Part shown: piece after piece, positions 9,832 through 21,053 of the stretch
Layout of the letters: each line of letters opens with the position of its first letter
How positions within the stretch are numbered: position 1 is the first letter of the stretch
NCBI GenBank assembly: GCA_023213395.1
Contig: CM041465.1
Coordinates: 53,389,741 to 53,453,740, forward strand
Direction: 5' to 3'
DNA from: Cycas panzhihuaensis
Taxonomy: Eukaryota; Cycadophyta
Length of the DNA stretch: 64,000 nucleotides
Made by a program: the position numbers and the translations under genes
The notes under the pieces: model-generated
Told to the model about the DNA's origin: nothing
Databases searched by the model: none
What the model saw: the letters and a program-made list of their open reading frames with translations, nothing else

Positions 9832-12552
9832 TGTTTCTCGACTTCCGAGAATGGATATAGAGTCATCAACTTAGGTAAGTATATGTATGCTTCTCACCTT
9901 ATCATGGCTTTATTTTGAGATGAGTGTATGCTTGCATGTTTACATGTTGTGACCTTGTAGACAATCTTGTCTTCATCTACATTTATTCAGCCTATGACGA
10001 CTATAGTAGGGGAACATTCCCAGCGAGTGTGGCACCCCAGTGGCCATTCCACTTCTCGCATTCTTCCCTACTCACTCTAAGATCCATTTGGCTTGTGCCA
10101 TCTCTACCCGTACGATGACCCGTCATTGTTTGGTTGACTTGCCACATCATTTGAATCCTATTTTTGCTCTTCTAGACTCGTTTGTTGGCTTGTTTACCCT
10201 CGGGTAGATGTCTCAGCCTCCCATTAGCCTCTTTTGTCATTGGCCCATATCCCAGGCTGGCTCTCTAGGCCAGATTTAGCTTCTGGTCACGTACCACTAT
10301 AAATATCACAGTAGCACTACAAATTCCACGGTACCGCAGAATTTGTGGCGGTACGACTGTTCAAGTTTGTTTTTAAAAAACCTGCCGTGGCAATTTTGCA
10401 TTTATTGTGAAACTGCCACGTGTTTAGTGACTGACTCACTGCCAACTATGCCCTAATCACTCACTTTAGGGTTTGGGCTAGGTATTTAAGTCCTCTCCAA
10501 CTCATTTTTAGGATCTTTTGCTTATTTTTTAAATGCTTCTCAAGGAAAAATACCCTATGCTCTACCATTCCCTGCTGCTCCACTGCTGCTATAGGACCTA
10601 CACCTCTCCTCCAGCACCCAGCTCTCTTTTAGTACAGCTAGGACATCTTCCTAGCCCTTCACACGCCTTGGAGAGGGCCCCTTTGGAGAGATCTCATCAT
10701 TTTCTTGCTCAGGCAGCCATCAAGCATCTTCAAAGTGTAGGTGTTTCCTTCAACTCTATTAGCAGGGGTTCCAAACCTGCTGTTCCACAGCTCCTTGGCA
10801 GATTTCTTAGCCTTATTTTAGCAGCTCTTGACTGAGGCAAGAGCCTCCCTCCTTTTTCTTAGGTATTCATTGGTTTAAGCTACTTTCTTACCCAATTTAT
10901 GCCCTATTTTGCTTGTCACTTCTAGCTCTCCTTACTTTGGTCTTTGGAGGTTGCTCTTCCTTTGTTTTGAGCTATCTTATTTCTGCCATTAGTGCCTCCT
11001 TTCCTGCGTTTCTTGCTCAAGGAAGTGGAAAAGAGGGATTGCATAGGATTTGGGTAAGATCTGGGTGGATTCTGCACCACCTTCCACGCTCCTCAAGTGG
11101 CTCTTTGCCCCCCAAACCTTCCTTTTTGCCCCGTGCTGTTCTTGGCAATCAAACAAGGGTTTGTTGGGCCATTTTTAGCCATTGAAATTAGCGTTGTCAC
11201 ACGTTGCAGTGCTGGTTTGAGGGCTTGCACCTTGATCCAAGCAACTCACATAAGCCCCAGTTACTTGTCCCTTGCCCAACTCCTTCCCTGGTAACTCGGT
11301 TTGCTCCCCGTAGCATCCTGGCTTGCAGTAGATCCTCTTGGGCTCTTGTCAACTCTTTTGCCTCCATTTCTAGCCCTCTTGCACAACCTTACCCTTGCTA
11401 CCTCGTGGCTTCTTGGGGGAGAGTAGGGTTGTTCCTTGTGGGAGGTGGGCCACTTCGAGGCTTACCGTTTCATTTACCTTTGACTTTGGTTATTTTTTAC
11501 CATAGTTTATCGCTATAATTTTGAATACTAGCATGCATGCATTTAAGTTTATGCTTGCTCCATATGTACATGTATTGTTAGGACTCTCTATTGCATGCTA
11601 GCACCCTTTCTCCATGAAGGGGAATATTGTCATCTGTATTTGGAAGGTGCAAAGGATTCGTTCCTCTTTCTTCCTTCATGGGTAAGTGCTTCCATTTATG
11701 CTTTACTTTCATATTTCATTTATTGTTAGCATTTTGTTCCTTTTTTGGTACTTTAGTACTATTTTTGGGGAAGGTAAGGGAGCCCCACATTCCAGTCTAC
11801 CACAACCCTTCATGTCTACCGCGCTTCGTGGAGTAACTCAAAGTGCCTCGTGGGGACGTCGTCGTTTCATCATGCTTCTATTTCAGGTACATACTCTCGC
11901 TCCACTTCACCGCTTTTATTCTCCTTTTGAGTTATTTTACGTAGTAGTAATTAGCTTATCGGAAAGAGAAGGGAAATCAACCTTTGTCTTAGTTTATACT
12001 TTGCTTACTTTACTGCATACATTTTATTTGCTATAGAAAAAGGTCTTAGGAAACCTTCCCACTCACCTTTTCCCCCCTTTTTGCCTTGCAAGCTTCCCTC
12101 TCGCTTCGTTATTTACTTACTTGGTTAGCTTGCCCACACACATCATAATCTCTTCACTTTGGTTGTTCCTTTTATGTTCTCTTAGTTCTCTGCTTAGCCG
12201 AGTAACTAAGGTGATCCCATCCGTAGGCCATCCACTTGCCTACCTTTTCTTGTTTCCCGTTGCTCTAGGGAAACCCCTGAAGGGTTCTCTCCTTCCCCTT
12301 TCAACCATCTAAGGGTGGGAGGATGCTTCCCTTAGGTCAACCCAGGCTAACCCTACACCTCTTCTTCTCTTATTTGAAGTGGGGAACCACTTCCAAGTAG
12401 CTAGATTCCATTTGCAGGTCCTAAACTAGCGCTCTAGTGCACGGGGCACCCTGCATGGTATTTGCCCTACTTGTAGGTCTTTTCCCGATTGTACTATCGA
12501 CCGCTCTTCCATTCCTACTCAGTTAGGTAGATATCCCATAGATGCACATCCA
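9832..12552 (+). repeat. D 5' LTR
   Basis: It runs from TGTTTCTCG to CACATCCA, followed by one base and the PBS. The end is set by comparison with the 3' LTR and by the PBS start. It holds a TATA-like box at 10483, U3 inverted repeats at 10388-10418, a donor-like GGTAAGTG at 11681, and no recognisable protein. Confidence 0.92.
10290..10490 (+). promoter_or_regulatory. D U3 promoter: GGTAC boxes, inverted repeat, TATTTAAG
   Basis: GTACCACTATAAAT, CACGGTACCGCAGAATTT and GGCGGTACGAC form a cluster of GGTAC-centred boxes (10290-10356). An inverted repeat, TGGCAATTT (10388-10396) and AAACTGCCA (10410-10418), ends in CCACGTGT. The TATA-like TATTTAAG is at 10483-10490. The same arrangement is in the 3' LTR (TATTTAAG at 23920-23927). 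The promoter role is inferred from conservation in B, C and E. Confidence 0.6.
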
Positions 12553-12553
12553 C

Positions 12554-12571
12554 TGGTGACCATACTAGGGA
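12554..12571 (+). other. D primer-binding site
   Basis: TGGTGACCATACTAGGG starts one base after the LTR end, as in E and F. It should prime minus-strand DNA synthesis. The TGGYGACC start fits the tRNA class used by Ogre/Tat elements; the exact tRNA is not determined. Confidence 0.75.
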
Positions 12572-12722
12572 ATGCTAGTAAGGGAGCTAGTTTCTACTCT
12601 CTTCCATTGGTTTTTCTACCTCTTTGTGGTTTTTTTCCTACTTCGTTCTCCCCGTTGGGTGTTCCCCAACACGTGTGCCTTTATCGCCCTTTCTTTTTCC
12701 TAACGGTGTTGGTTGACCTTGC

Positions 12723-15350
12723 ATGCGATGTTTCTCTCATTGCTTACATGGTCTGCCTCCATTATTAGAAGACCCCGAGTATCATCCTCTTCCTTTGTCA
12801 GATTCTGATTTGACTATGGAGGGATACTCTTCTGATTGGGCCTACCACACCTTAACTTTGGAAACCCATGTTTTTCCTTCTTCTATTCTAGGATCCACCC
12901 AAGAGGGTGATGATCCTATTTACTACCTAGGTGACCAACATCACCCGCTCGACATCCATCCCTCTACCTATATGGTAGAAGGATCCTTTCCTCTTGAGAT
13001 TTACCACTCAGTTGATGACTCTTATAAGGAACGTCCCAAGGGATCTACTTCGTTCGAGGTCCCAACTACCTCTTACGAGCATGTAGGCACCTCTCCTATC
13101 GATGTAGTTGAAGCTCTCAATGAGTGATGTTGCGCAGCTCGTTTCCAACCGCGTCCTAGATGGTTTGAGGATGCTCTTCATGGAGGAGCCTCTTCTTCTT
13201 CCGCTCCTCCCCTGCATGCCTCATCCTCATCTACTCTTCCTGTGACAACCAATCCTTTCGTGCCTACGCATGTGTCCTGCTCCTTTCTTATTCCTATTGT
13301 GGGGGCACATGTCGCACCTTCTATTCCTCATCAAGGTCCTAGTGTTTTAGGATCTTCCCGTGGTATGTCTTTCCTTCAGTTGAAGGATAGCATACCCTTC
13401 CCTAGCCAAACCAATGTGCCATCTCCCAATGTAACACATACTTTCTCTAGTAGGCCTACCGGTCCTACTAACCCTCCAATCATTGGTTGTGTGGGATCTG
13501 CTCCCACACACCCTCAAAATCAATCTGTTGGGGCTTCCTTTTACATTCCCCTAGGGTATACTTCTTAAACTTAGGGACAGGGTAGGGGAAGCCACCTCCC
13601 AGCTTATGGAGTGGATCCATTACACCCATATGGGGTCGCCCCACCTATGGGTGGCCCATATGGGTAAAACCTGGTTCCACATCCATCTTTTCCGTCATCT
13701 AGTATAATTCCTTTTACTGTGCCTTCACAAGAAAATCTGACTCCCTTCCAAGGCACTTATCCTCAAGTACCCTCTCAGCAAGGGGCATTTCCTCAAGGAG
13801 GGATGGGTGTGCCACCCCCGTCTGCTCCTTGTTCACTTCCTAGTACATCATTCATTGATCCTATGGCCTAGGCAAGGGCATGTCCCTTTATAGATTATAG
13901 ATCAATGCCTTTATCTGTTGAGGCATTAAGAACCAATCTGCCATCTCATCCCCCTGAAGTTCCTAGATTCAACAGAACTTCATCGCAAGACCCATCAGAG
14001 CATGTACGTAGCTTCTCTATGGCATGCATCGATTACTGGGCTTACGACCACATTCTAATGAAATTATTTCCATAATCCTTGCAGGGCGACACCCTTAAAT
14101 GGTTTTACCATCTCCCTACCCACTCCATTTATTCATTCCAGTAATTGGTGGATAAGTTTATCAACTACTTTGATGTAGCCTGTCCATTCGAGAGCAGAAT
14201 GAAATCACTCCTTTCGCTCAAACAAGGTCACGATGAGATGAATCGTGACTTTGTGCAGCGATTCCATGACTTGCTTCACTCCACTAAGGCAACATTGCCC
14301 GAGGAGTTAAAGCGAGATCTCTTCATTAATGCACTTCATCTCGAAGTGCATGTGGAAGTCCTTAAAATGGGGGCGACCACATGCGACTCTGCAATTGCTA
14401 AGTGCTTGGCATTGGGGGCTATTGAGATCCAAGCTGGTCTCAAGAAACCTCCGAAGCCCTCATAACGATGTAAGGTACCACCTTCAACTAAAGATACCAA
14501 ACCGTCACAACCTGCCAAGTCTTCCTCTCACCCAACTGGGAGGACCCCAGACCCTCTTACATCAGCCATATGCTCATTCGAGCACACGATGAAAGAGCTT
14601 AAGTTTTAAGCCCCTCCATCCCTAACATCCAACAAACAAGTCCAACAAACAACTCAAGCTCCCCTCCCCAGGAATGGAAACACCTAGTCCTCTCAAGCGA
14701 GGAGGTTAGATCCCCCACTTGAGAAGAAGTGGTGCTCCATTCATGGGAAGTGCTTCCACGATGACTCGTGTTGCAGGGCCCAACATCCTAAGGATGTCCC
14801 TCGATGTGACTCTTCCTCTAAACGGGCCTCACGGCCTAATTTGGACCAACCAGTTCATAATTATTCGTTCCCTAAACACAGGGAATGCGATCGCAATGCT
14901 CAAACCAAGAATAACTGGAACTGAGGAAGATCACCCAATTCCCAGCCTTCCCACGATAAAGGGAAGGGCGCTAGGGACTCATCCTCTTCCTCCCATTCCC
15001 CTAGCTGTCATATCCTATCACCTTCACAGCCCCGGAATAAGGGGAAGAAGGTGATCCAATTGCTTGAGGAAACTCCTTCTTATGTCCTTACGCGGTCTCA
15101 AGCTGCCAAGGAAGCAGCAAGGGCTTCTTCTTCCTCTGCTCCTTCCAACCCTCTTCCGGAGAACCCTCCTCCGGAAATACCTCTCTTCCCCAAGGCCATT
15201 CCTGTGCACCCGGGTCATTACAATTTTCGAAGGGCACTTACCCAGCCTACTGCAAAGGGTAAGCCCTTCTCCATCATGGATGAGCTCCATACTATGGCTA
15301 CCAGAATGTCCTTGATGGATGTTTTGAGGAGTTATCCCAAGCAGTGAGCC
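12723..15350 (+). pseudogene. D gag (capsid/nucleocapsid), broken
   Basis: The open stretch from ATG 12723 reads to a TGA at 13125-13127 (TGT in E). The ATG conserved with E and F is at 12816 (MEGYSSDWAYH), so that is the likelier start. Order: acidic N-terminus; Pro/Ser-rich middle with GGPYG (about 13640); Retrotrans_gag core (about 13980-14465, with MNRDFVQRFHDLLHSTKATL); zinc knuckle CSIHGKCFHDDSCC (about 14733-14775) of CX2HX4HX4C type; Arg/Lys-rich and Ser-rich tail with TRSQAAKEAARASSSS. Stops near 13566, 13871, 14074 and 14463 stand where related copies have CAA, CAG or CGA. The product would package element RNA. Confidence 0.87.
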
Positions 15351-15893
15351 CTCCTCCTAGAAGCTTTAGGATCAAACAACACACCTGTTCATGCTTTGGG
15401 CATTACCCAAAGTCATGAACCCATTATTTCATTTGATCTTAAGGACCTTCCTCCCGCATGTGAAGGGAACGTCAATGGAACTTCCCATTCACTATCACTA
15501 TCGATACCCCTGATTGTACCCTTCGAAGGATTATTATCGACAATGGTTCTTCCGTGAATGTTATGCCCTTGTGTATCATGCAAGAGCTTGGTATTTCTAC
15601 CTTGGAACCTGTTCCATGGCGATGCCAAGGTTGTGACAGTAGCGAGAAGACCCCTTTGGGATCTGTCGTGATTCTACTCACCCTTGAGGGTAAGACTGTT
15701 CTTGTCGATGTTGTGGTCCTCGACGTTGACGTCGACTACAACCTTCTTCTAGGTCGTCCATGGCTTGACCAAATGGGAGCCGTGTGTTCGACTCTTTGGG
15801 GACAACTTAAATTCGTCCATGATGGGCGAATGAGAGTGGTTCCCCACGAACACCTACTTACCAAACAAACTCATTCTACCAATTCAACAAACT
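15351..15893 (+). pseudogene. D retropepsin-like protease
   Basis: After the gag tail (MSLMDVLRSYPKQ) comes the aspartic protease core: DNGSSVN at about 15539 (catalytic Asp; the Asn in the usual Ser/Thr place is shared by all copies here), then VDVVVLDVDVDYNLLLGRPWLD at about 15690-15770 with the hydrophobic-hydrophobic-Gly flap end, and GQLKFVHDG. The ORF 15554-15895 covers most of it; a frameshift lies near 15470. It would cut Gag-Pol. Confidence 0.82.
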
Positions 15894-15904
15894 GAGGCCC
15901 TGCT

Positions 15905-16390
15905 ACACATGCCTCAGCTTGCTCTATTAGTAAACCTAATCCATCTGAAGAAGATCCCGTATCTTCTTCCCCTAGTCTCATGCGGTTCACCCCTATTGAC
16001 GTTGGGAGCTATGGGTACCTTGCTTCATTTAGTGACGATGAGTCGCATGACGAGGACGAGGATTGTCTTCACCCTGTCTCTTTCCTCCGCACCAGTAGGT
16101 CACACCCATCTCATTCTAGATCCCTATCTAGAACCTCTTTCGTTAGTGAGGCTAGCCACTCCTACGTGTCATATGTCATCGCTCGCATTGACTTGTCCAT
16201 CCTCAGTTCTCCTCCCTCATCACCTCCTACAGGTGATGGTTTCAAAGAACTGCCTTTCACTCCTTTCGAGGAGCCTCCTTTTAACTCTCCTTCAAACTCT
16301 CGCGAGGAAGTTGGGCAACCCGACGACCATCATGGTCCTGTTGCCCCCACTCCCTCTAGTACTTCATCTACTTGAAGCAAGGTCATCCGT
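15905..16390 (+). pseudogene. D protease-RT linker with PIGVGSYGYLA motif
   Basis: The ORF 15980-16375 starts MRFTPIDVGSYGYLASFSD and continues with an acidic run (ESHDEDED), a Ser/Arg patch (SRSLSRTSF) and a Ser/Pro tail. The R-F-x-P-I-x-V-G-S-Y-G-Y-L start and the acidic block recur in B (28490), E (37880) and F (52960). I know no domain of this type. Its place between protease and RT suggests a linker or accessory peptide of Pol. Confidence 0.65.
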
Positions 16391-16393
16391 GGG

Positions 16394-17500
16394 ATGGATT
16401 CCTTCGAGGATGATGAAGCCCTACTTGAGCACATAGCGGGCTTTGCACCTAACTTACCTTCTGGCGACCATAAGCTTGGTCACCAGAAGATCCTTGCGGT
16501 GGGATCCACACTTGCTGATCTGATCCCATCTCCTATTCCACCTCCTCCTATTGACCTTGCTCCTCTCCACTTTAAGGAGGGCAATGCCATGTGCATGGGG
16601 GCAACCCAAGACATAGTCTTGGCCCCCGGTAAGGTCATTAAGGTTGGGATGGAATGTTTTCCTGATGAAGTAAGGGAGTACTCCCTTTTGTTCTAGGAGT
16701 TTCGGGACATTTTCACGTTGGATTATGCTGACATAAAGGGAATTGATCCCTCCATTGTCACCCATAATCTTACCACCATCCACGGCACATACATGCGCTG
16801 AAGCAACATCCTTCACCAAGCTCTCGACCAGATTAAGATGGAGGTTAAGAAGCTTTTGGATGCTAGGCTTATTACTTCTATTGACTACCCCAAGTGGGTC
16901 TCCAATATTGTCCCTGTTACTAAAAAGAATGGAGCAATTTGTATATGTGTCAACTTCCACGACATTAACAATGCTTGTCCTAAGGACAACTTTCCTCTAC
17001 CCTTTATTGATCAAATTATTAATCGTACCATCGGATTCGAAGTCATGTCTTTAATATATGGCTTCTTCGGCTATAATCAAATTCAGATTTCTCCTGAAGA
17101 TCGCCACAAGATGGCCTTCACTACACCATGGGGTACCTTTGCCTACAAGGCAATGCCCTTTGGCCTTAAAAATACAGGTGCTACTTACCAAAGAGCCATG
17201 CATTTCATCTTCCATGACCTCATTAATAACACATTAGAGGTCTTCATAGATGATATGATGGGCCTCTCCCATGTCAGAGCCCATCATCCCTCCGACTTAC
17301 GGGCCATCTTTTCATGATGTCGTAAGTATCATGTCAGTTTAAATCCGCTCAAGTGCATGTTTGTCATTACCTTGGGCAAACTCCTTGGTTTCCTTGTGTC
17401 TAAACAAGGAATTTAGATTGATCCTAACAAGGTTAGGGCGATCCTTAACATGCCGCCTCCTAAGACCCAGTGACAAATTAAGTCATTTCTAGGTAGGCTC
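16394..17500 (+). pseudogene. D reverse transcriptase
   Basis: The N-terminal part (16394-16696: LHFKEGNAMCMGATQDIVL) ends in a frameshift. The RT core is open at 16838-17317: YPKWVSNIVPVTKKNG, FPLPFIDQII, SLIYGFFGYNQI (the usual first Asp of the MDGF motif is Tyr here), FTTPWGTFAYKAMPFGLKN and VFIDDMMG with both catalytic Asp of the YVDD-type box (17249-17254). A TGA follows at 17315-17317, then connection sequence with LGFLVSKQGI(stop). The enzyme would copy element RNA into DNA; this copy is inactive. Confidence 0.9.
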
Positions 17501-17895
17501 AGTTTTCTCAGGCCCTTCCTAGTGGACTTCGCTGTAAGCGCTAAACCCCTTACAAACCTATTGAAGAAGGGAGCTCCTTTTGCACAGTGCGACAAGACCG
17601 AAGGCCTTCAAAGGACTCAAGGAAGCCCTTGCTTTTGCTCCTACGCTGGCACCTTCTTGATTCGATAGGCCCTTCATCTTGTACACCTCAACGACTAACG
17701 AATCCTTGGGCGCTATGTTAGCTCAAGAGGATGACTCAGGAACTAAGAGAGTTATATATTTCATCAGTCGCACCCTCATGACTGCTGAACTTAACTATTC
17801 TCCTACCGAGAAGGAGTGTCTCGCCTTGGTCCATGTGACTAAGAAGTTCAGACACTACTTGCTTGGCAATACCACCAAGGCGATCATCTAATCTG
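17501..17895 (+). pseudogene. D Ty3-type RNase H (gRH)
   Basis: ANPLT-type tether sequence (KPLTNLLKKGAPF, about 17548) leads to YTSTTNESLGAMLAQEDD and YFISRTLMTAELNYSPTEKECLALVH (17679-17891). The first catalytic Asp of the domain is Asn (TNES); E keeps TDES. In Tat elements this domain is known to be degenerate and accompanied by the separate aRH. Confidence 0.82.
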
Positions 17896-19378
17896 ATCCC
17901 TTGAGATACTTACTCGTTCGGTTACTTGGTGGCCGATCGTTGGGCCATCCTGCTCCAAGAATTCGACCTCCATATCGTCAATCGGAAATCAAAGAAGGGA
18001 ATGGTAGTGGCTAAGTAGCTTGCAGACACCCCTTTTCCTAACTCCTTTGGTGCTCCCATTGACTATTCCCTCCCTAATAAGTCTATCTTGACTATTCCGG
18101 GTGCTTCTCCTCATCCACTCATTGACAATGAGTGGTATGGTGATATAGTACGATATCTCACACAACAGTAATATTGCCCCGATGCTAGTAGTAAAGTTAG
18201 ATCTCGCATCTGGACTTCTACTAGGTAGTACTTCCTCATGGATGAAGTATTGTACAAGAGGTCCTTTGACGGGATCCTCCTTCACTGTGTCACTGCTGAC
18301 GAAGCTGACCAAATACTTCGCGAATGCCACCATGGTATTTGTGGGGGTCACTTTGGGGGCCAGTCTATGGCTCAGAGAATCCTCCGCATGGGCTATTTCT
18401 AGCCATCCCTTTTCAAGGACGCTCACGCCTTTGCTTTGAGATGTCGGTGATGTCATGAATATGCCAATATCTCCTATGTGCCTTCCAAGGCCTTGCATCC
18501 TATTGTTTCGCCATGGCCTTTTGCTCAGTGGGGACTCGACCTCATTGGGGCTATCTCCCCACCTTCATCGTCGTAGCACAAGTTTATCTTAACTGCCACA
18601 GAGTATTTCACCAAATGGGCGGAGGCCATCCCCTTGACCACAACTCCTAGTAAAATGATAGCTACATTCATTTACTAGCACATCATTTACCGTTTCAGGA
18701 TTCTGGACGTCCTAATCATGGACAATGGAACCCCCTTCTATAATAAGGAGATGGATGAGCTTTACGAGAAGTTCAATATTTCTCACAAAACTTCTTCTTC
18801 TTACTACCCTCAAGCAAATGGCCAAGTGGAGTCTTTCAATAAGACTCTTGTCAACATCCTTAAGAAAATTGTTGCTCAGTCCCAAAAAGATTGGCACCTT
18901 CAGCTGCCCTCTACTTTGTGGGCTTACCGCACCTCTATCTGTTCTGCCATGGGAATGACGCCATTCTCTCTGGTCTATGGTACTGAGGTGATACTCTCGC
19001 TGGAGGTGGAGATTCCTTCCTTGTAAGTCTCCCTTTCGAGGTCTCATCGACAAAGAGTCTATCCGTCAGGCTCACCTTCTGGACCTCGAGGCTTTGGATG
19101 AGAGACACTTAGCTGCTTATCATGCTAACCTAGCATCCAAATCTTGCTCACAAAGGACCTACGATAAACATCTTTGTTCCCGTCCTTTGTTTCCTGGGGA
19201 CCACGTCCTCAAGCTCAAATATCTCCATGACCGTTTGACCAAATTCAAACCCTGATGGATTGGCCCTTTCATCATTATTGAGACCCTCAGTAATGGTGCT
19301 TATAGGATAGCCACCTTGGAAGGGCTTGAATTTGAGAAAGTTGTTAATGGGAGATTCCTTAAGAAGTTTCATGCATGA
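17896..19378 (+). pseudogene. D integrase
   Basis: The RH-INT spacer (FDLHIVNRKSKKGMVV) is followed by the zinc-binding HHCC region (about 18300-18480: HECHHGICGGHFGG, then C-x2-C), the DDE core with LDLIG (about 18536), MDNGT (about 18718) and NGQVESFNKTL (about 18818), and a C-terminal part with RLTKFKP(stop)WIGPFIIIE and YRIATLEGLEFE, ending in the stop TGA 19376-19378. Several TAG/TGA codons stand for Gln, Arg or Trp. It would insert the cDNA; the 5-bp TSDs in this window fit Ty3-type integrases. Confidence 0.88.
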
Positions 19379-19423
19379 ACTTTTGGCGATCCCTTCGCCA
19401 TGCTCTGAAATGAGCCTAAACTA

Positions 19424-19480
19424 CCATCTTAAATTGTTCCCATTTCTCCCAACCATGGGTAGAATGGCAATTTAAGGTGG
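19424..19480 (+). other. D post-pol RNA hairpin
   Basis: The arms CCATCTTAAATTG (19424-19436) and CAATTTAAGGTGG (19468-19480) pair over 13 bp with one G-U, and a second short stem CCATT/AATGG lies inside. It begins 46 bp after the integrase stop. A small GGCGA/TCGCC stem is just upstream (19385-19399). The same hairpin is at the same place in E, twice in F, and in altered form in B. Function unknown. Confidence 0.65.
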
Positions 19481-20144
19481 CTTCTCCCTTTTCTTCCTGG
19501 TTCCTCCCGCGGAACCTATGTTCCCGTATCCTTTCAGGAACCTTTTGTCTTCCTACTTAGGCATCCCCCAATTAGGATGATGCCTTGGAGTACCATTACT
19601 CCTCTCTTTTGCCTGTTGTTTCCTTCGCATATTCCGCTATGCTCCTCCGTGGACGTGCATGTCGCTCTATTTCTAACCTCACACCTCTCTATCACCTCTA
19701 CTCATGGTGGATGTATGTGCTCCTGTTAGGTGTATATAGCCATGCATGGAAGGAAATATGTGTATCATACAATAAAACATTTACGACATAATATTTACAA
19801 CATACAAAACAAAACATACGTGCTATCTACCACATGATATATACAACATCTCCTATTAAAGTGGGGTTCTAATTATTCCGTATATATATATACATCAAAA
19901 TCATCTATTACATCATACATATGGGAAGCCAGTGTCCTTGAAGAGGGGGTATAATCATATGACTCTATATATGACCCCTTGGAGGCCCGTGCTTTCCTCC
20001 GTCAAAATCATATACATGTGTCCTACTCTATTGCTGCCCCGCTCCTAGGGTACCATCTCCTGGTCGGTGTGATCCCTCTCCTGGGGACCACGTCCCTCTG
20101 AGGCTCCTCCTGGGCCTCCGTGAGCTCCCTGCCTCGCTCCCCTC
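19481..20144. other. D convergent 3' untranslated region between pol and antisense PMD gene
   Basis: No coding signal. An A/T-rich stretch near 19760-19860 (ACAATAAAACA, ATATTTACAACATAC) resembles poly(A)-signal sequence and lies between the two converging 3' ends. It is alignable with 41640-41830 in E and 53900-54060 in F. Confidence 0.5.
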
Positions 20145-20600
20145 ATCACGTGGTCATCGTTGCTGTGCAAGTGTACATCCTGCTCCTGCTCGACCTCAAC
20201 ACCACCTGATCTACTAGCTGATCATATCTGGTCTAGATACGATCTCTCTCGCCCTCCACTCCTCGGAGGTGCTCCTCCAGTACCGCTATCTAGACTGTGC
20301 TCCCTGTATCTCCACCTGCTCTCCTCTGAGCTTCTAGAGCCTAGACTCGTTTGCATAGCTTGTCCCTCTCACTCCTTGCCTTATCTAGCTCCCGTTGCAT
20401 CTATCCCCTGAATGCTATATGCTCTTAGGACTCTGCAGCCCAGATGTCTCTCGCCCTCGCCAACGGGGCGAATGCCTCCATGTGGGCACCTATCGATCTA
20501 GGTGCATCCTCTGCCTAGATGGGCGGTTGTCCCTCTGCATACACTTGAGGGAACATCTCCCTCACCATAGCCTCCACCAATCTCCTGACCTCTGCTACAC

Positions 20601-20711
20601 CTACCAATGCAACATGCAGTGTGTCAGTATAGATCCCACCACATACCATGATCAAATCAAATCAAATACCTATCTGGCTGTCAAATGACTAAGGAAATGG
20701 TTAGGCTTCAC
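20601..20711 (-). other. Intron of the D antisense gene
   Basis: The minus strand reads CATGGCAG|GTGAAGCC at the donor (20711) and GCATTGGTAG|GTGTAGCAG at the acceptor (20601). The length is 111 bp. E and B have a GT-AG interval at the same place (110 and 129 bp). The spliced frame is off by small indels in D. Confidence 0.65.
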
Positions 20712-21018
20712 CTGCCATGGCATGGCTCCTCGCTTGTCGACATCCTCTTCTCCACGGCTCTCACTTGTGCTGATACCTCATCCTTAGGTACCTCCTCTGC
20801 TTGAGCCTCCCTCCTTGTAGGGACCAGCTCAACTCTTGCCTCCCCGGATCTCCTCACGATCCATAGCCTGTGGGCCCTAGTCACTGGCCCCCTGCTCTCC
20901 TCGGCTGTCCCTGATGGGCCTGCCTCTCCTCCGGCAGTCCCGGATGGACCCTCTACTCCTCCTGATGTCCCTAAAGGATCTGCCTCCCTCGTGGGTCATG
21001 ATGGGCTGGCCCCATCTC

Positions 21019-21053
21019 CTCCATCATCATCATCATCGTCGTCGTCATCATCT
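21019..21053 (-). repeat. (ATC/GTC)n trinucleotide run encoding poly-Asp
   Basis: CATCATCATCATC-GTCGTCGTC on the plus strand reads as about ten consecutive Asp on the minus strand within the acidic linker of the antisense PMD protein. E and B have shorter, interrupted Asp/Gly/Asn runs here. Confidence 0.75.

Noticed and set aside
10533-10835. ORF starting MLLKEK just after the TATA box in both D LTRs, related to E 32422-32709
   Set aside because: Indels between D and E break the frame, and E has no ATG at the start. It is more likely a conserved leader than a protein.
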